From contig MSJI02000805.1 of the NCBI GenBank assembly GCA_001931905.2, positions 1 to 32,808 on the forward strand: a stretch of DNA of 32,808 nucleotides, read 5' to 3'. The notes under the pieces are model-generated. The model made no database searches and was not told where the DNA came from. It saw nothing but the letters and a program-made list of their open reading frames with translations. This DNA is from Cladosporium sp. IMV 00045. Taxonomy: Eukaryota > Ascomycota > Dothideomycetes > Cladosporiales > Cladosporiaceae. Both the position numbers and the translations under genes were made by a program. Below are positions 1 through 10,600 of this stretch, piece after piece. Numbering within the stretch: position 1 is the stretch's first letter; the number at the start of each line of letters is the position of its first letter.

Positions 1-447
1 CCCCGGACTCCGCCTCCTATTCTCGACGATAGGGGGTCTCCTAACCTTCGTGTTTTCGACTCCCGGCCTCCCCGGGGTATAGAGCCTCGTCACGTTCGAG
101 ATGCGATTACTCGAGTAATCGATCACTCTTTACTTTCGACTCCTTCGAAGCGATTTATAAAGCGATCACAAACTAAGCTTGAAAAGTTAAGATCACAGAA
201 TACCCTTTTAGAATACGAGCTTAACGAGACCCGGAGTCGATTATCGATACGTCGAGAACGTAAGATAGGTAAACGCGTTACCCTAAAAGGGAAATACGTC
301 CTTAATACGTAAGAAATCCTCGAGGAAGTCGAAAAAGCCGAAAAAGAGACGCTACGGAAAAAGAAAGCTAAAAGACGCAAATCGCCTACGCCGAGCCCCG
401 AACTCGAAGACGAAATAGAACTAGATAGTAAGGACGAGCTTGCTTAA
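1..447 (+). mobile_element. C-terminal remnant of a pogo/Fot1-type DDE transposase, interrupted by a stop codon
   Basis: Frame 1 is open from the left window edge and reads to a TAA at 445-447, with one internal TAA at 310-312. The peptide begins PRTPPP and is followed by a lysine/arginine-rich helical tail (about residues 57-130) with the pattern LRSQNTLLEYELNETRSRLS, then RKIGKRVTLKGKY, EILEEVEKAEKE and KKKAKRRK. That arrangement of PRTP linker, leucine-rich coiled coil, RGK-type basic block and Glu/Lys tail is what I know from the C-terminal end of fungal Fot1/pogo Tc1-mariner transposases. The internal TAA sits where CAA would restore Gln, a C-to-T change as expected from repeat-induced point mutation. 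The DDE catalytic core lies outside the window. This copy is therefore probably inactive. Family assignment rests on the tail only. Confidence 0.72.
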
Positions 448-1785
448 TTTCATCTAATTCGGACTATTATTTATTAAGATATAACTTTTTGAAGTTGAGA
501 TGGTTAGATTCGTGGCCGACTTCACCGTCTGGCCGACTTCCTAGTTAATGACGTTACTAAGTAATGCTTTAGACTTTGCAGACTAAGCTAGACTAAACTA
601 TTACAATAAGACATCTTATCATCACAGAACTAGCTTCTAAGCTAAGTTAACTTACTAGAAGTGATCAATACTTGTATTAACTAGTTATTACTTAACTTAA
701 TAGACTTGCTCCCTAATTATCAACAGATTTTAGTATTAAGCAAGAGCTAGAGATCAACTTCACAGTATAATTTACCTATCAATGCAGTGCTTAATAAGAT
801 TGGATAAACTATCTAGTAAAACTTCTGAATAAAGAAGCTGGTGATTGAGATCAGAACCATAGTGCCTCCGAATTTTGCTTCATTGATAAGTTTGGCTTCA
901 TTCAACCTAGTCATCAGCCAACTTCAAGCTAGTCAACAGATTGTGAATCATTAGTCCTGAATACTTCGTTTCATTGACTAATTCAGATACTTAATTAACG
1001 ACTGGGGATGATGTCATGCAATGTATTGATACATCTTCTTATGTAACTACTCACTAAAGTTGATTTAGAGCTCTAATTAACTAGAGAAATATTGATATCA
1101 ATATAAAATTATGCAGACATACAAAGAATCAAGATGCGCCGTATTCCACTTGCCATGCAAAAACAAGATAAACCAATATCTTGGTAGCTTAAGTTACATC
1201 TTGATTGACATTGCATAAGTTATTTAAAATCAATCTGCTTCTTGAAAACACAATGATCCTGGATGCTAATCAGTGACTCAACATTATCGAATTCCAATTA
1301 TTTGACAGAATGTTTTGAGACAATCACTAGGCTTATCATCAAATTGATGAACCTTCGGCAGAACGGAACAGACTGGCAGCTTCTGTTTCTCTGTCTTGCT
1401 GTCGTTCACTCCCCCAGAAGTGCCATGTGCATAGATGCAGTGTAGAATTGTGCAATAGACAGTCCATTGCATGTTGTCAGTGGCAATTGATAGTCAATAT
1501 CACGTTGTTTCTGTTCTGATCATTGATGTCGCTACTTCCAGTCAAGATTTAGCATGTCCCCATTGTGACTTAGGGTGACAGTGCGCTGAAGTCAAGCAGT
1601 GAATGCTTGAACAATTGTTCCAGAGTAATTATAAAGAGCGCTATTTCTTTGTCTAACTAACTTGACTGATTATATAGCCTTGAAGCCTCTTTGGACTCTT
1701 ACTGTTGATCAACAAACGACATCCTCTAAGCTAACATCAAATTGACTGATCAAGTCAGTGAACATCATCGAATAAGATCAGAAAC
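448..1785. other. AT-rich stretch without genes, probably transposon end plus decayed sequence
   Basis: No ORF here looks coding. The base composition is visibly richer in A and T than the rest of the window, and stops occur in every frame. The start probably holds the non-coding 3' part of the transposon. An 11-base motif TGGCCGACTTC occurs twice in direct orientation at 513-523 and 530-540, and could mark a terminal or subterminal repeat. The remainder, with many TTAA, CTAG and ACTAA words, is consistent with RIP-decayed repeat DNA, but no second recognisable element is seen. The last ~100 bases are the upstream region of the next gene. Confidence 0.5.
513..540. repeat. short direct repeat near the transposon 3' end
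   Basis: TGGCCGACTTC occurs at 513-523 and again at 530-540, 17 bases apart, 66 bases after the transposase stop. Its position suggests a terminal or subterminal repeat. The matching left terminus would lie outside the window. Confidence 0.4.
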
Positions 1786-2517
1786 ATGTTCTGGCCTTTC
1801 TCAGCGCGATCCCCACCTCCGCGCTCGCCATCTCCACCGCCACCATATCGTTCAACAGAAGGCCAATTTTCCGAAGAAGAACCACCAGACTCTCGACTCC
1901 ATGAATGGACTTTACGCATGACTGCACCCATTGAAGCCGATGTGATTCATAGCTCCAACTCTCACAGAACCTCGGCTTTCGAACCGACCCGCTCCCTTGC
2001 TCCGACTGTTCGCTTCGAAGAACTGCCGGAAAGGCAAGAACAGCGGCTCAGAATGCCCTCTGAAGCTTCTTACTTTCCAGTGCGCGCATTCGATGACGCT
2101 GGACCGAATATTTCGACCACCAGATATGATGGCAGAGTAGTCGACACTTTGACGATTCATGTGGATTTCGTTGAAGGAGGGGACGTTTATTGGCGCAACG
2201 AGGGACATCAGTCTGCGTGTGAATGTCAACATTGTGAGACCTTGAGGTCAAAATTGGAAAGAATTCCCCGAAGTGAAGAAGCTGGGAGGAGGCCCTTGGG
2301 TCGAGGTCGTAGGGACCAGGATTGGGTGGAAGACAGGTTTGAAGATCCTGTGGACAGGAGACATATCCTTCGTCGGAGAGACAATGCAACTGGACGCTTC
2401 AGCTATGGTGAGCGTGTTGTCAACGATCGCGAGCCTAGGTCGGAGAGGGGAAGTCGGCACTCTACCGATTACGAGCAGCATTCTTCGGGTCGATGCTTCG
2501 ATATGCACTGTCGGTGA
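1786..2517 (+). CDS. hypothetical protein, proline-rich N-terminus, 243 aa
   Basis: This is a single-exon ORF starting at an ATG. It begins MFWPFSARSPPPRSPSPPPP, a short aromatic start followed by a proline/serine run. The middle (residues 71-131) has two beta-like stretches, APTVRFEELPERQ and DTLTIHVDFVEGGDVYW. A cysteine group CECQHC lies at residues 145-150, too small to call a zinc finger. The last 80 residues are rich in Arg, Asp and Glu and probably disordered. No signal peptide or membrane segment is seen and I recognise no family. The next two plus-strand genes also start with proline-rich segments. The next ORF downstream in other frames (2273-2638) looks like a shadow. The open frame and codon choice support a real gene, but an intron near the 3' end cannot be excluded. 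Confidence 0.6.
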   Translation: MFWPFSARSPPPRSPSPPPPYRSTEGQFSEEEPPDSRLHEWTLRMTAPIEADVIHSSNSHRTSAFEPTRSLAPTVRFEELPERQEQRLRMPSEASYFPVRAFDDAGPNISTTRYDGRVVDTLTIHVDFVEGGDVYWRNEGHQSACECQHCETLRSKLERIPRSEEAGRRPLGRGRRDQDWVEDRFEDPVDRRHILRRRDNATGRFSYGERVVNDREPRSERGSRHSTDYEQHSSGRCFDMHCR

Positions 2518-3105
2518 GGTTCCGCATCATTTTGTTGGAGTCATTTGTCCTAGTGGCTTTTCAACAGGCAGGCCTAATTCAGCGTTCTTCAATGGAGGGA
2601 GTCAGATTGGAAATGAGTCGATCAAGATTTTGTTTTAGTATTGTCCAAGTATGGCGTTCATTTCTAAGTAACATGCATGGGCACAGTAACGCTTGTGCTA
2701 TCAGAGCTTGCAACCGAATTCCTTATATTCAGACAACCATATTGGATTTACCAAAGTGTATGACGACCCTTGACCCTAGTCACATCACACAATATCGTCA
2801 CCAGACTCAAAGCCGATGGTTTGACTGATGCAATAGATCGATGCGACGGTACCTGGCTTGTCTAGCATTGACAAAGGATGATAAGTCTATCAAGCTCATC
2901 AACCCGTCGATGGACAATTGACGTCTTTTCCAGTATACTCTGGCATCAACATCGTAATCTCAGTGCCGATGGCGAACTACAAACACCTGCTAGTCAATAC
3001 TATAGCCTATAAGAGTACTAACATAAAACTCCCAAGCTCACCCACCTTCTTTCTTCACCTTTACTAGATCTACTCTTCTTTAACTCTAACCATCACCATC
3101 TGGCC
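2518..3105. other. intergenic region
   Basis: 588 bases separate two plus-strand hypothetical genes. No convincing ORF or RNA gene is seen. The last ~80 bases before the ATG at 3106 are rich in C and T (cttctttcttcacct, tctactcttctttaac), as is usual for a fungal core promoter and 5' leader. Confidence 0.6.
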
Positions 3106-3984
3106 ATGTCATCAACCTCCTCGTCCCCACCCTCGCCACCACCCATCCCTCGTCCACCACGAGGCTGGCATCGCGTCGAACCCGGACCAGACAACGAACT
3201 AGGAATGTACTTCGATCCTTCGCGTCCACCGAAGGACTTCCACGACGATCGAAGGTATCATCGTCGCGCCGAACCAGAACCTCCCGCACAACGCACCAAC
3301 CCAAACCGAAAGAAGTCCCTCGACCGCAGAGGACTCGAGAGATCGAGATATATTTCCAGGAGTCCATCACCGAGACCTCGCATGCTTCCTCGTGACCGAA
3401 GCCCCATCGACGTAGATCGACTCATAAGATCGGGAGACTTCCGTCGACATCATCAAGAGCGACCTCTCTCTCCGCGTACCATCACAAACATACAAGATTA
3501 TCTCGGTCTTTCTTCAAATCGACACAATGATACCAGCACCAAGGCACCGAGACAAGCAAAACCCAGGCGCCCTCCTTCCCCCGAAACAGACATATACGGT
3601 AATCCGCCGGACCACAAGTACTACAATCCGTCGTCGACGCTTAGGCTCCGAGAGCGTCGTGACGAAGAGCCACGGGAGCGAAAGAAGAAGTCAGCCTCGG
3701 CTCCGCCATCTCCCTCTCTTCCAGGCATCCCACACCGATTCCGAAGGACTGACGACCACGACCGTAACGACCGCGAATCTGACATCCCCAAGCCAAAGCC
3801 ACGCTTTGAGATCGAGTTTGCCTCACAAAAGCCTTCCACAGTGGACGGAACGGATGCAGACGGCTACGAAACGCGTGAAGACCCCTTCGAATTCCTGTTC
3901 GGTAAGAAGAGGTACGTCACCGTCGGGCCGGGGACGTCGGTGCCTTGGTGGTGGGATTGTTGGCCGAGAGAGGATGATAGGTAG
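3106..3984 (+). CDS. hypothetical protein, Arg/Pro-rich and largely disordered, 292 aa
   Basis: The single-exon ORF starts at an ATG behind a pyrimidine-rich leader. The N-terminus is SSPPSPPPIPRPPRGWHRV. Residues about 30-240 are dominated by Arg, Asp, Ser and Pro with SR-like patches (SRYISRSPSPRPR), which suggests an intrinsically disordered, possibly phosphorylated or RNA-associated protein. The C-terminal 70 residues differ: KPRFEIEFA, then EDPFEFLFGKKRYVTVGPGT and a tryptophan-rich end, SVPWWWDCW. That tail could be a short binding motif. No known domain, signal peptide or membrane segment is seen. The layout (proline-rich start, charged middle, short ordered piece) resembles the genes at 1786 and 4915, without clear sequence identity. 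Confidence 0.65.
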   Translation: MSSTSSSPPSPPPIPRPPRGWHRVEPGPDNELGMYFDPSRPPKDFHDDRRYHRRAEPEPPAQRTNPNRKKSLDRRGLERSRYISRSPSPRPRMLPRDRSPIDVDRLIRSGDFRRHHQERPLSPRTITNIQDYLGLSSNRHNDTSTKAPRQAKPRRPPSPETDIYGNPPDHKYYNPSSTLRLRERRDEEPRERKKKSASAPPSPSLPGIPHRFRRTDDHDRNDRESDIPKPKPRFEIEFASQKPSTVDGTDADGYETREDPFEFLFGKKRYVTVGPGTSVPWWWDCWPREDDR

Positions 3985-4914
3985 GGTTGATGATTTTGTA
4001 GTGGATGTGGATGTGAGGTTCTTGAGTTGAGGAAGGTGTTTGCTTGTGTTGGGTCCTCTTGAAAATTTTGGTCTAGGCATTTGGCGTATGCATTCTGTGT
4101 AGCTTTTTTTTATTCCTTCATATGATACCACAATTCGGAAGATCACAAGATCACTCGGTATTCAAGGCATGTGACTGTTGACCGCACGTGATTTTCCAGC
4201 GCAACGTGTGAGCTTTTGCACTGCGCCGTTATTGTTAATCCAGAAGCGAGCCTCAGAAAGATAAATTAAATCATGAAATGGACGAGTAGACCAGAGAATA
4301 AGCATGTCCTCGGTTCACAATTTCTGACGAGGTCACAAGTGGCAAACGAACGGAAGATTTGAACGAGAGCAGTGCCGCACACGAAGCCCATCTTTCCCAA
4401 CTCCATGAACACGCCGCACCTCGTGCAACCAACCAACCACATAAGCACCCCACCCCAGTTCAAACGATCAAAATTCTCAGTAGATGACAGAGGCGGATGC
4501 TTATATGTATTAAAACTCCCATGCGTACCACACAAAATCATCACGTGCCATCGCTGAAACAGATGTTTCAAACCTGACCACCCATCCCTCAAGAAGAGTT
4601 CAAGCAAGCCCGTGATCACGTGGCACCCTTGCGCAGGAACAGTCTCGCAGCCGATCAAGTCATCGTCCATTCCTGCCTGGCAAGTGGTGGAAAATGGACT
4701 TGGTCTGCAGACGGGGAGAGAGACAAGTAGAAGAGGGAGGGAGAGCGAGCTATAACCTTCGGACCCCAACCAAAGTCTTGATTTCCTTTTTTGTTCCCTT
4801 CGAAATCGTCTCTTGGTTTTGTGCCCCAAACAGAGCAGAAAGTTGGCCATCCAACAGAACAACAAAGAAACCATCCTAAATCCAACTTACTCCCTCACAT
4901 CAAACAAGTCAAAC
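3985..4914. other. intergenic region with E-boxes upstream of the 97-aa gene
   Basis: 930 bases without a supportable gene. The minus-strand ORF at 4266-4874 (202 aa) is rich in Cys, Trp and Leu in no recognisable order and is probably spurious. Three CACGTG hexamers lie in this interval (4185, 4542, 4617). A TATA-like TATAACC is present near 4751. The end is the 5' leader of the gene at 4915. Confidence 0.5.
4542..4622. promoter_or_regulatory. paired E-box motifs (CACGTG)
   Basis: TCACGTGCCA at 4541-4550 and TCACGTGGCA at 4616-4625 are near-identical ten-base sites 75 bases apart, about 300-370 bases upstream of the ATG at 4915. A third CACGTG lies at 4185-4190. CACGTG preceded by T or AT is the known core site of fungal bHLH factors such as Cbf1 and SREBP-type regulators. 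Function here is inferred from sequence only. Confidence 0.4.
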
Positions 4915-5208
4915 ATGCCATCCTCAACCTACCCGCCCTACCCGCACTCCAACTCCCCACCCCCTTTCACAGGAGGTCCCGGCGGCAGCAGCGGAGCCGA
5001 CAGAGACCGCCACGTCCACTTCCCAGACACGTTCACGCCCTCCTCGTTCTCCATGCGCATCAAACTGGGCCCGAGGGAGAATCCTTCCAGCGTCATCAAG
5101 ATTTCCATTCACTTCGAGCCAGGTCGCTTTCCCAGAGTTAAGTTCCGCACGAAGAGGGCGGGCGAGGGCGGTGGTTCGGGCAGGAGGAGGAGACGGAGGA
5201 GGCATTGA
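4915..5208 (+). CDS. hypothetical small basic protein, 97 aa
   Basis: The frame is open further upstream but the first ATG is at 4915, which I take as the start. The N-terminal 35 residues are rich in Pro, Ser, Gly and Tyr (YPPYPHSNSPPP). The core contains a plausible beta pair, FSMRIKLGPRENPSS followed by VIKISIHFEPGRFPRVKFRTK. It ends in a glycine stretch and a run of seven arginines plus histidine, which may be a nuclear-localisation or nucleic-acid-binding tail. No domain is recognised. The gene converges with the minus-strand gene at 5245-5763, the two stops being only 36 bases apart. The protein is short, so confidence rests on codon choice and the clear ATG. Confidence 0.55.
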   Translation: MPSSTYPPYPHSNSPPPFTGGPGGSSGADRDRHVHFPDTFTPSSFSMRIKLGPRENPSSVIKISIHFEPGRFPRVKFRTKRAGEGGGSGRRRRRRRH

Positions 5209-5244
5209 TGCTGGTTTCGAACTTTTGTGAGCTAGGCTGATCGC

Positions 5245-5763
5245 TCAGGGGTCGTTGGTGGTGGTGCTGGTGGAGGAAGAGGTGGATGGCCGCGCATTCT
5301 CGTCGGCGGTGGCGACGGCATCTGAGGAGGAGGACGGGGGCGATTTGAAGTTCAGGTCTCTCAGCTGCGGCGCAGTCTCTTCTGTGGCGGGAGACGAAGG
5401 CACCACCTCCTCCACCTCGTCGGCCTGAAGCTCGAAGCGCAACTTGCTCGGTGGTGCCTTCTCTCCCGAGCGATTGCGTTTTTTCACAGCAACGCTACCC
5501 TGCCTCGTCACCTTGTTGAATCTAATCTGATCGTCGCCGGGCTCGAGGCCTGCGGCGATGGCGCTCTCCGGGACGAACAGCAGGGGTTTGGGCGCTCGGT
5601 AGGGGGCCAGGATGTTCTTCTTTTGCGAGTAGTAGGCGAAATGCTCGCTTTGGTTGCCGCGGACGACGGTCAGGCAGGTGTCTTTATTCAAGACCTTGAA
5701 ACGGGGAGCGGTGAAGGCCTTGCAGTCTGGTTTGTTGCAGGCGTGGGCGGTTGACCTGGACAT
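5245..5763 (-). CDS. hypothetical protein with Cys-containing N-terminal domain, 172 aa
   Basis: The ORF starts at an ATG at 5763 on the minus strand. The N-terminal ~95 residues look ordered: Cys9 and Cys14 in HACNKPDCKAF, Cys30 in NKDTC, then HFAYYSQKKNILAPYRAPKP, FVPESAIAAGLEPGDDQIRF and a basic patch VKKRNRSGEK. The rest is acidic and then Ser/Thr-rich (EVEEVVPSSPA, STSSSTSTTTNDP), typical of a disordered tail. No signal peptide or transmembrane segment is visible. I do not recognise the family. It is convergent with the 97-aa gene and its upstream side faces a long intergenic region. Confidence 0.65.
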   Translation of the reverse strand: MSRSTAHACNKPDCKAFTAPRFKVLNKDTCLTVVRGNQSEHFAYYSQKKNILAPYRAPKPLLFVPESAIAAGLEPGDDQIRFNKVTRQGSVAVKKRNRSGEKAPPSKLRFELQADEVEEVVPSSPATEETAPQLRDLNFKSPPSSSSDAVATADENARPSTSSSTSTTTNDP

Positions 5764-7648
5764 TGTGGCGCGGTGGTTTTGAGGTACTGGTGCGGGCGAG
5801 GTGTGTTGTCCCTGGGATGTCGATGGCTGGAGAGCGATCTGTGAGGTATTGTTGGTTAGACTTGCTTGCTGTGTACGTGAGATTAGGTAGTCCTTTCTGG
5901 ATCGATTTGGTATGATACGATCGATCTCACGGCGGCGGCAACAGTGTTTGTGGTAATAGGAGACAGGGAGGAAGTTTGCAGGAATTCAAGTGTGTATTCA
6001 TGGCGTGCTGCCTGTTTGTCACGAGCCGATTGAGTCCATTTCGAGCATGTGAATGTTGAGGCGTGACTACTTCGCCGCATATTGGGGTCAAATTGATAGT
6101 GAAGCCTGTGATTTTTTGGTCAACAAGCGGTATGAGGTGTGAATACGTAATTGCGGCACGATAGTCTATGAGATACAACTTGCAAAGGTCGACGGAGCCA
6201 CCTGGTGAAGCACTCGATGGAGTATTTCTTCACGGATTTCGCTCGAAACAGCGGGAGCTGTTGTTGTGAAGTCGTTCCGCTGGATGTATGGCTTAGAAAT
6301 GAATTTTGTATCGCCAGATGGCCACACGACAGCGAAGTCATAGAACACCGAAACGACTTATTGGAGATACCATCCAAGCCCATTTATCACGACAGTTGGT
6401 CTGATCAGAGTCAGAGACAGCACATTTTTGTAGCATCTCAGGAGACAGCAAAGTGGAGGCATTCAAGACAACAATGATATGAAGTCGAATTCACAGAAAG
6501 TATGACCAAGGTCGATTGATCATCGCCCCGAGGCACGACTCGCTTGTCAAAGCCAAAAGGCGGTGCGCGATGAACGGCGGCGGCGGCGGGTGTGAAGAGG
6601 AGACATGGAGGACCCACAAACGGTGGTGACAGGCAAAAAAGCATGGAAGAGACGGATGGGCAAGTCCCGAGCCAAACAAACTTCTCCCGTTGGCTGTTTT
6701 GGCTGATGCTGCACGTTCCAGATCTGACGTGGTGGGACATGACAGGGTGGCATGGCATGGCACTTCTCAGTAGTCGCTTCTTCTTGGTATTCTTGCTGGG
6801 CGACATGACGGTGGTATATTGTGTATGAACTTGATTTTTCTTGCGGCGAGGAGGATACTTCACCGTGGCAGCTCAAAAGGCGTACATGCTTCAAGTAAAT
6901 TGGACTACGCACCACGCATGCATGTAGATGTATACATAGCACCCAAAGTAGTACGTACCTCATGCCCTCTCCCAGGGCGAGGCTGTGCCTGAGAGAGTCT
7001 CAGAGGGCATACCACCCCAAACGGACCGACGTGATCATCTCTCGAGAGACGGTGGTGGAAATGCCGGGCTGGCCGGGGCAGGAGGACTTGCACTACAACG
7101 ACAACTACTGTGCAACTACTGTGGCTAAAGGGAGACCGAGTGTGCAAGTCTCGCCAGGACACAACAGAGCTTTGCCTTGGTTGCCCGAGTGGGCTCGCTC
7201 CTTCAAACACTACTGGACGAGGGTGAAATCATTGTGCTGCAAGTCCACGGCGTGAAGTTCTCCCACTTGCTTGGACTCAGCTGCCTTCTCAGCGCACCCC
7301 GCGATCGTGTCGAGTAGTCGACGTTTCCGCCCACATCCATCCCCAAACTCTCTTCCCTGTGCTCCCAGGGCCGCGCAATAATTGCCTCAATGATACTTCA
7401 CTCACCTCGTCTCGTTGCTGTCTCCTCTCTCACCTGACATTCACCTACTCCGTCCACTGATTCTCTGCTCACCGTCTCGCCACACCCTCATTTCCCTTGC
7501 CGCCAGGCACCCGCCCTACCTCACTCCGCGCTTACCTCCTGCACCTCAATCGTACTCCCGCCGATCCTCGCGATTGGCGGCATTGCCCTTCCCTGCTTGA
7601 TTTCCATACCAAGGACGTTGCGTTCGCGCAGCTCCCCGCCCAGCAACC
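5764..7648. other. long intergenic region, upstream sequences of two divergent genes
   Basis: 1.9 kb with only short ORFs that overlap each other in several frames; none has recognisable content. From about 7260 to 7648 the plus strand becomes strongly C/T-rich (for example tctctcacctgacattcacc), which fits a long 5' leader of psd2. An ORF of 97 codons with an ATG at 6962 was considered and not supported. Confidence 0.55.
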
Positions 7649-10600
7649 ATGCCTCGCCCTCACCTCACCTCGCACCTCTCCCTCAACCGCTTCAAGTCTA
7701 GCAACTCCAACACCGCCTCCGCCAGCACCACCGCTTCGAACACCCCGCTCTCCCAGAGCAGGGCTGTGTCTCCCACTAGGAATGGAAACATGAAGGCTTC
7801 TGCCACTTCGGATCCCGTCACAAGTATCCCTCAACAGGGTGATCACAAGGGCATGGGTTTGGTGTTGAGAGTTGAGGTTCTGAAGGGAAGGGATCTGGCA
7901 GCGAAGGACAAGAGTGGTACATCCGATCCCTTCCTCGTCCTCACACTTGGCGACGCAAAAGAGGCTACCAGTGTGATTAACAAGACCCTGAACCCGGAGT
8001 GGAACCAGACCTTCGAGTTGCCCATTACCACTGCCGACAGCGCCCTGCTTGAGGCCGTCTGCTGGGACAAGGATCGATTTAAGAATGATTATATGGGCGA
8101 GTTCGATGTGGTGCTCGAAGACCTGTTCTCCGGCGGTTCGACAAAGCCGGAGCCCAAGTGGTTCGCTGTCAAGGCCAAGCGCAGCGGACGCAGAAAGACC
8201 AAAAAAGACAGCAACATCTCTGGAGAGGTCTTGCTCAAATTCACACTCTACGACCCGCTGAATACTGCAGCAACCGCAAACCAGCTCTTGCAGAAGTTCT
8301 ATGGCGTGGTGGCAGACGATGACGATGACGAGGAGGACGACGAGGATTTGTTGGCGAGGATGAACACGAGAGACCTGGATGACCTGAGTGAAGAGGACGA
8401 CGAATATAAGGAGCCTTCTGACGAGACCGACGAAGGAGCTCGAACTCCGCCTGATGCCGAGGAGAAGCAGAAGCGCAGAAGGCGAGCCAAGATCAAAAAG
8501 CTCAAGAGGAAGAGCAAGTTGAAAGCATACGAGTTCAGTAATACTACCGATGTTGCCGGTGTGCTCTTCCTCGAGATCAATCGCATCAGCGACCTCCCCC
8601 CTGAAAAGAACATGACGCGGACGAGCTTTGACATGGATCCTTTTGTCGTGGCTTCCCTCGGCAGGAAGACCTACAGGACTAAGGTGATCAAGCATGACCT
8701 CAATCCGATATACGACGAGAAGCTGGTCTTCCAAGTCTTGAGGCAAGCAGTCAACTACCAGCTCAACTTTGCCGTTGTCGATCGAGACAAGTTCAGCGGT
8801 AACGACTTCGTTGGCACGGCAAGCTTTCCTCTCAGCAAAATCATAGCGAACCAGCCTGAGGCAGATCCAGAGACGGGACTCTATGCTCTTCCAGACTCCG
8901 ACAACCTGCAAGTTCCGGGAGGTGAGAGTAGCAGCGAGCGCAAGAAGCGTTTCCGCATCCCCTTGTCGCGGACAACTAGTCGTGACGCGCTGGGCAGGAG
9001 CAGCAGGAATAGCTCGTCGACAAATCTGAACAAACCCCACCGCAGCTCAAGTAGCAACAGCCTGAACAGTCAAGCCAGGCCGACACTTCCTGAGCGAGAA
9101 AGTAGCACGGGCCCGACTTCTGACCCGAACCGCTCTGTCCCTGACCTTGGAGATACTCAAGCGGTGACTGATGGCGACGACCCTGATCTCGTTGCGTTCG
9201 AGATCCCGCTGGAGCTTAAGAACAAGGCGCGATGGGAGGACAAACACAGCCCAGTTCTCTTCTTCCAAGCCAAGTACATGTCATATCAAGCTCTTCGGCA
9301 GCAATTCTGGCGGGCGATGCTCCGTCAGTACGACGCCGATGACAGCGGCACTCTTGACAAGGTGGAGTTGACTACCATGCTTGACACGCTTGGGTCGACT
9401 TTGCATAACAGCACCATTGATGGGTTCTTCGCCCGCTTCAAGCGTCAGAACAACGGCGAGGATGCCCTGACTATGGACCAGGCGGTGATCTGTCTGGAGG
9501 AACAACTTCAAAAATCGCAAGAAACACAGAGCTTCATGCATACTCCGCACTGGAAATCTAAGTTACATCAAATGAAGACAAACGAGAGTTCACCGAACGA
9601 GAGTCCCGGTGGCACCACTCCGGCTAGGGGTGAGAACAAGCCTTCAAACTTCGATCCCAACTCCACCACTGTTCCTGCTCTGGAAGTTAGCGACATGGGA
9701 GCTGCTGGCGAGAAGGGCGAATACGTCGTTGGCGACGACTTGAGCCCCGATGAAGCTGACTTGGATTACCAGGAAGATCCCACGAGAGAGGAGCACGTGG
9801 TTGAAATCCAGGAATGTCCCATCTGCCACCAGCCGCGCCTTACGAGGGGCAGCAAGACTACCGATGCCGACATTATCACTCACATCGCGACATGCGCGAG
9901 CAGTGATTGGAGGGCGGTGAACAATCTGGTCATGGCTGGATTCGTGACCAGCAGTCAAGCGCAGAGGAAGTGGTATAGTAAGGTCATCTCCAAGGTATGT
10001 ACACCGAAGAAGATCATCTTGCCTGCCGAGATCATGCTAATTGCACGCGCAGGTGTCTTACGGCGGCTACAAGCTTGGTGCGAACAGTGCCAATATTCTC
10101 GTTCAAGACCGCATCACTGGCATGATCAATGAAGAGCGCATGAGCGTTTACGTACGTCTGGGAATTCGATTGCTGTACAAGGGCCTCAAGAGCAGACGCA
10201 TGGAGAAAGACAAGAGTAAGTTGTATCCACTTTCGTTCCTTTCAGGGACTTGAGCACCTGATCTGGCCGCTATAAATCTTGTGATCCTCTCACTGCTGTG
10301 CAAAGCTGACCTTCACAGTCCGCAAACTACTCAAGTCTATGTCCTTCAAGCAAGGCCGCAAATATGATGACCCTAACTCTGCCTCGCAAATCCCAGGCTT
10401 CATCAATTTCCACCAGCTGGACATGAGCGAAGTCCTGGTCCCCACCCACGAGTTCAAGAACTTCAACGAGTTCTTCTACCGCAAACTCAAGCCCGACGCT
10501 CGCCCTTGCTCCGCCCCAGACAACCCCCATATCGTCGTCAGCCCGGCAGACTGTCGCTCAGTCGTCTTCAACCGCCTCGACGAAGCTCAACGCATCTGGG

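Noticed and set aside
4266..4874. 202-codon minus-strand ORF
   Set aside because: Cys/Trp/Leu-rich without family features; overlaps several other short ORFs and the upstream region of the 97-aa gene.
6962..7255. 97-codon plus ORF with ATG upstream of psd2
   Set aside because: No recognisable content, opposite strand also open; more likely part of the promoter/leader region.
7532..9040. 502-codon minus-strand ORF opposite psd2
   Set aside because: It lies antisense to the C2-domain exon of a clear gene. Long antisense ORFs are common opposite GC-ending codons. The product (Leu/Val/Arg-rich) has no recognisable domain.
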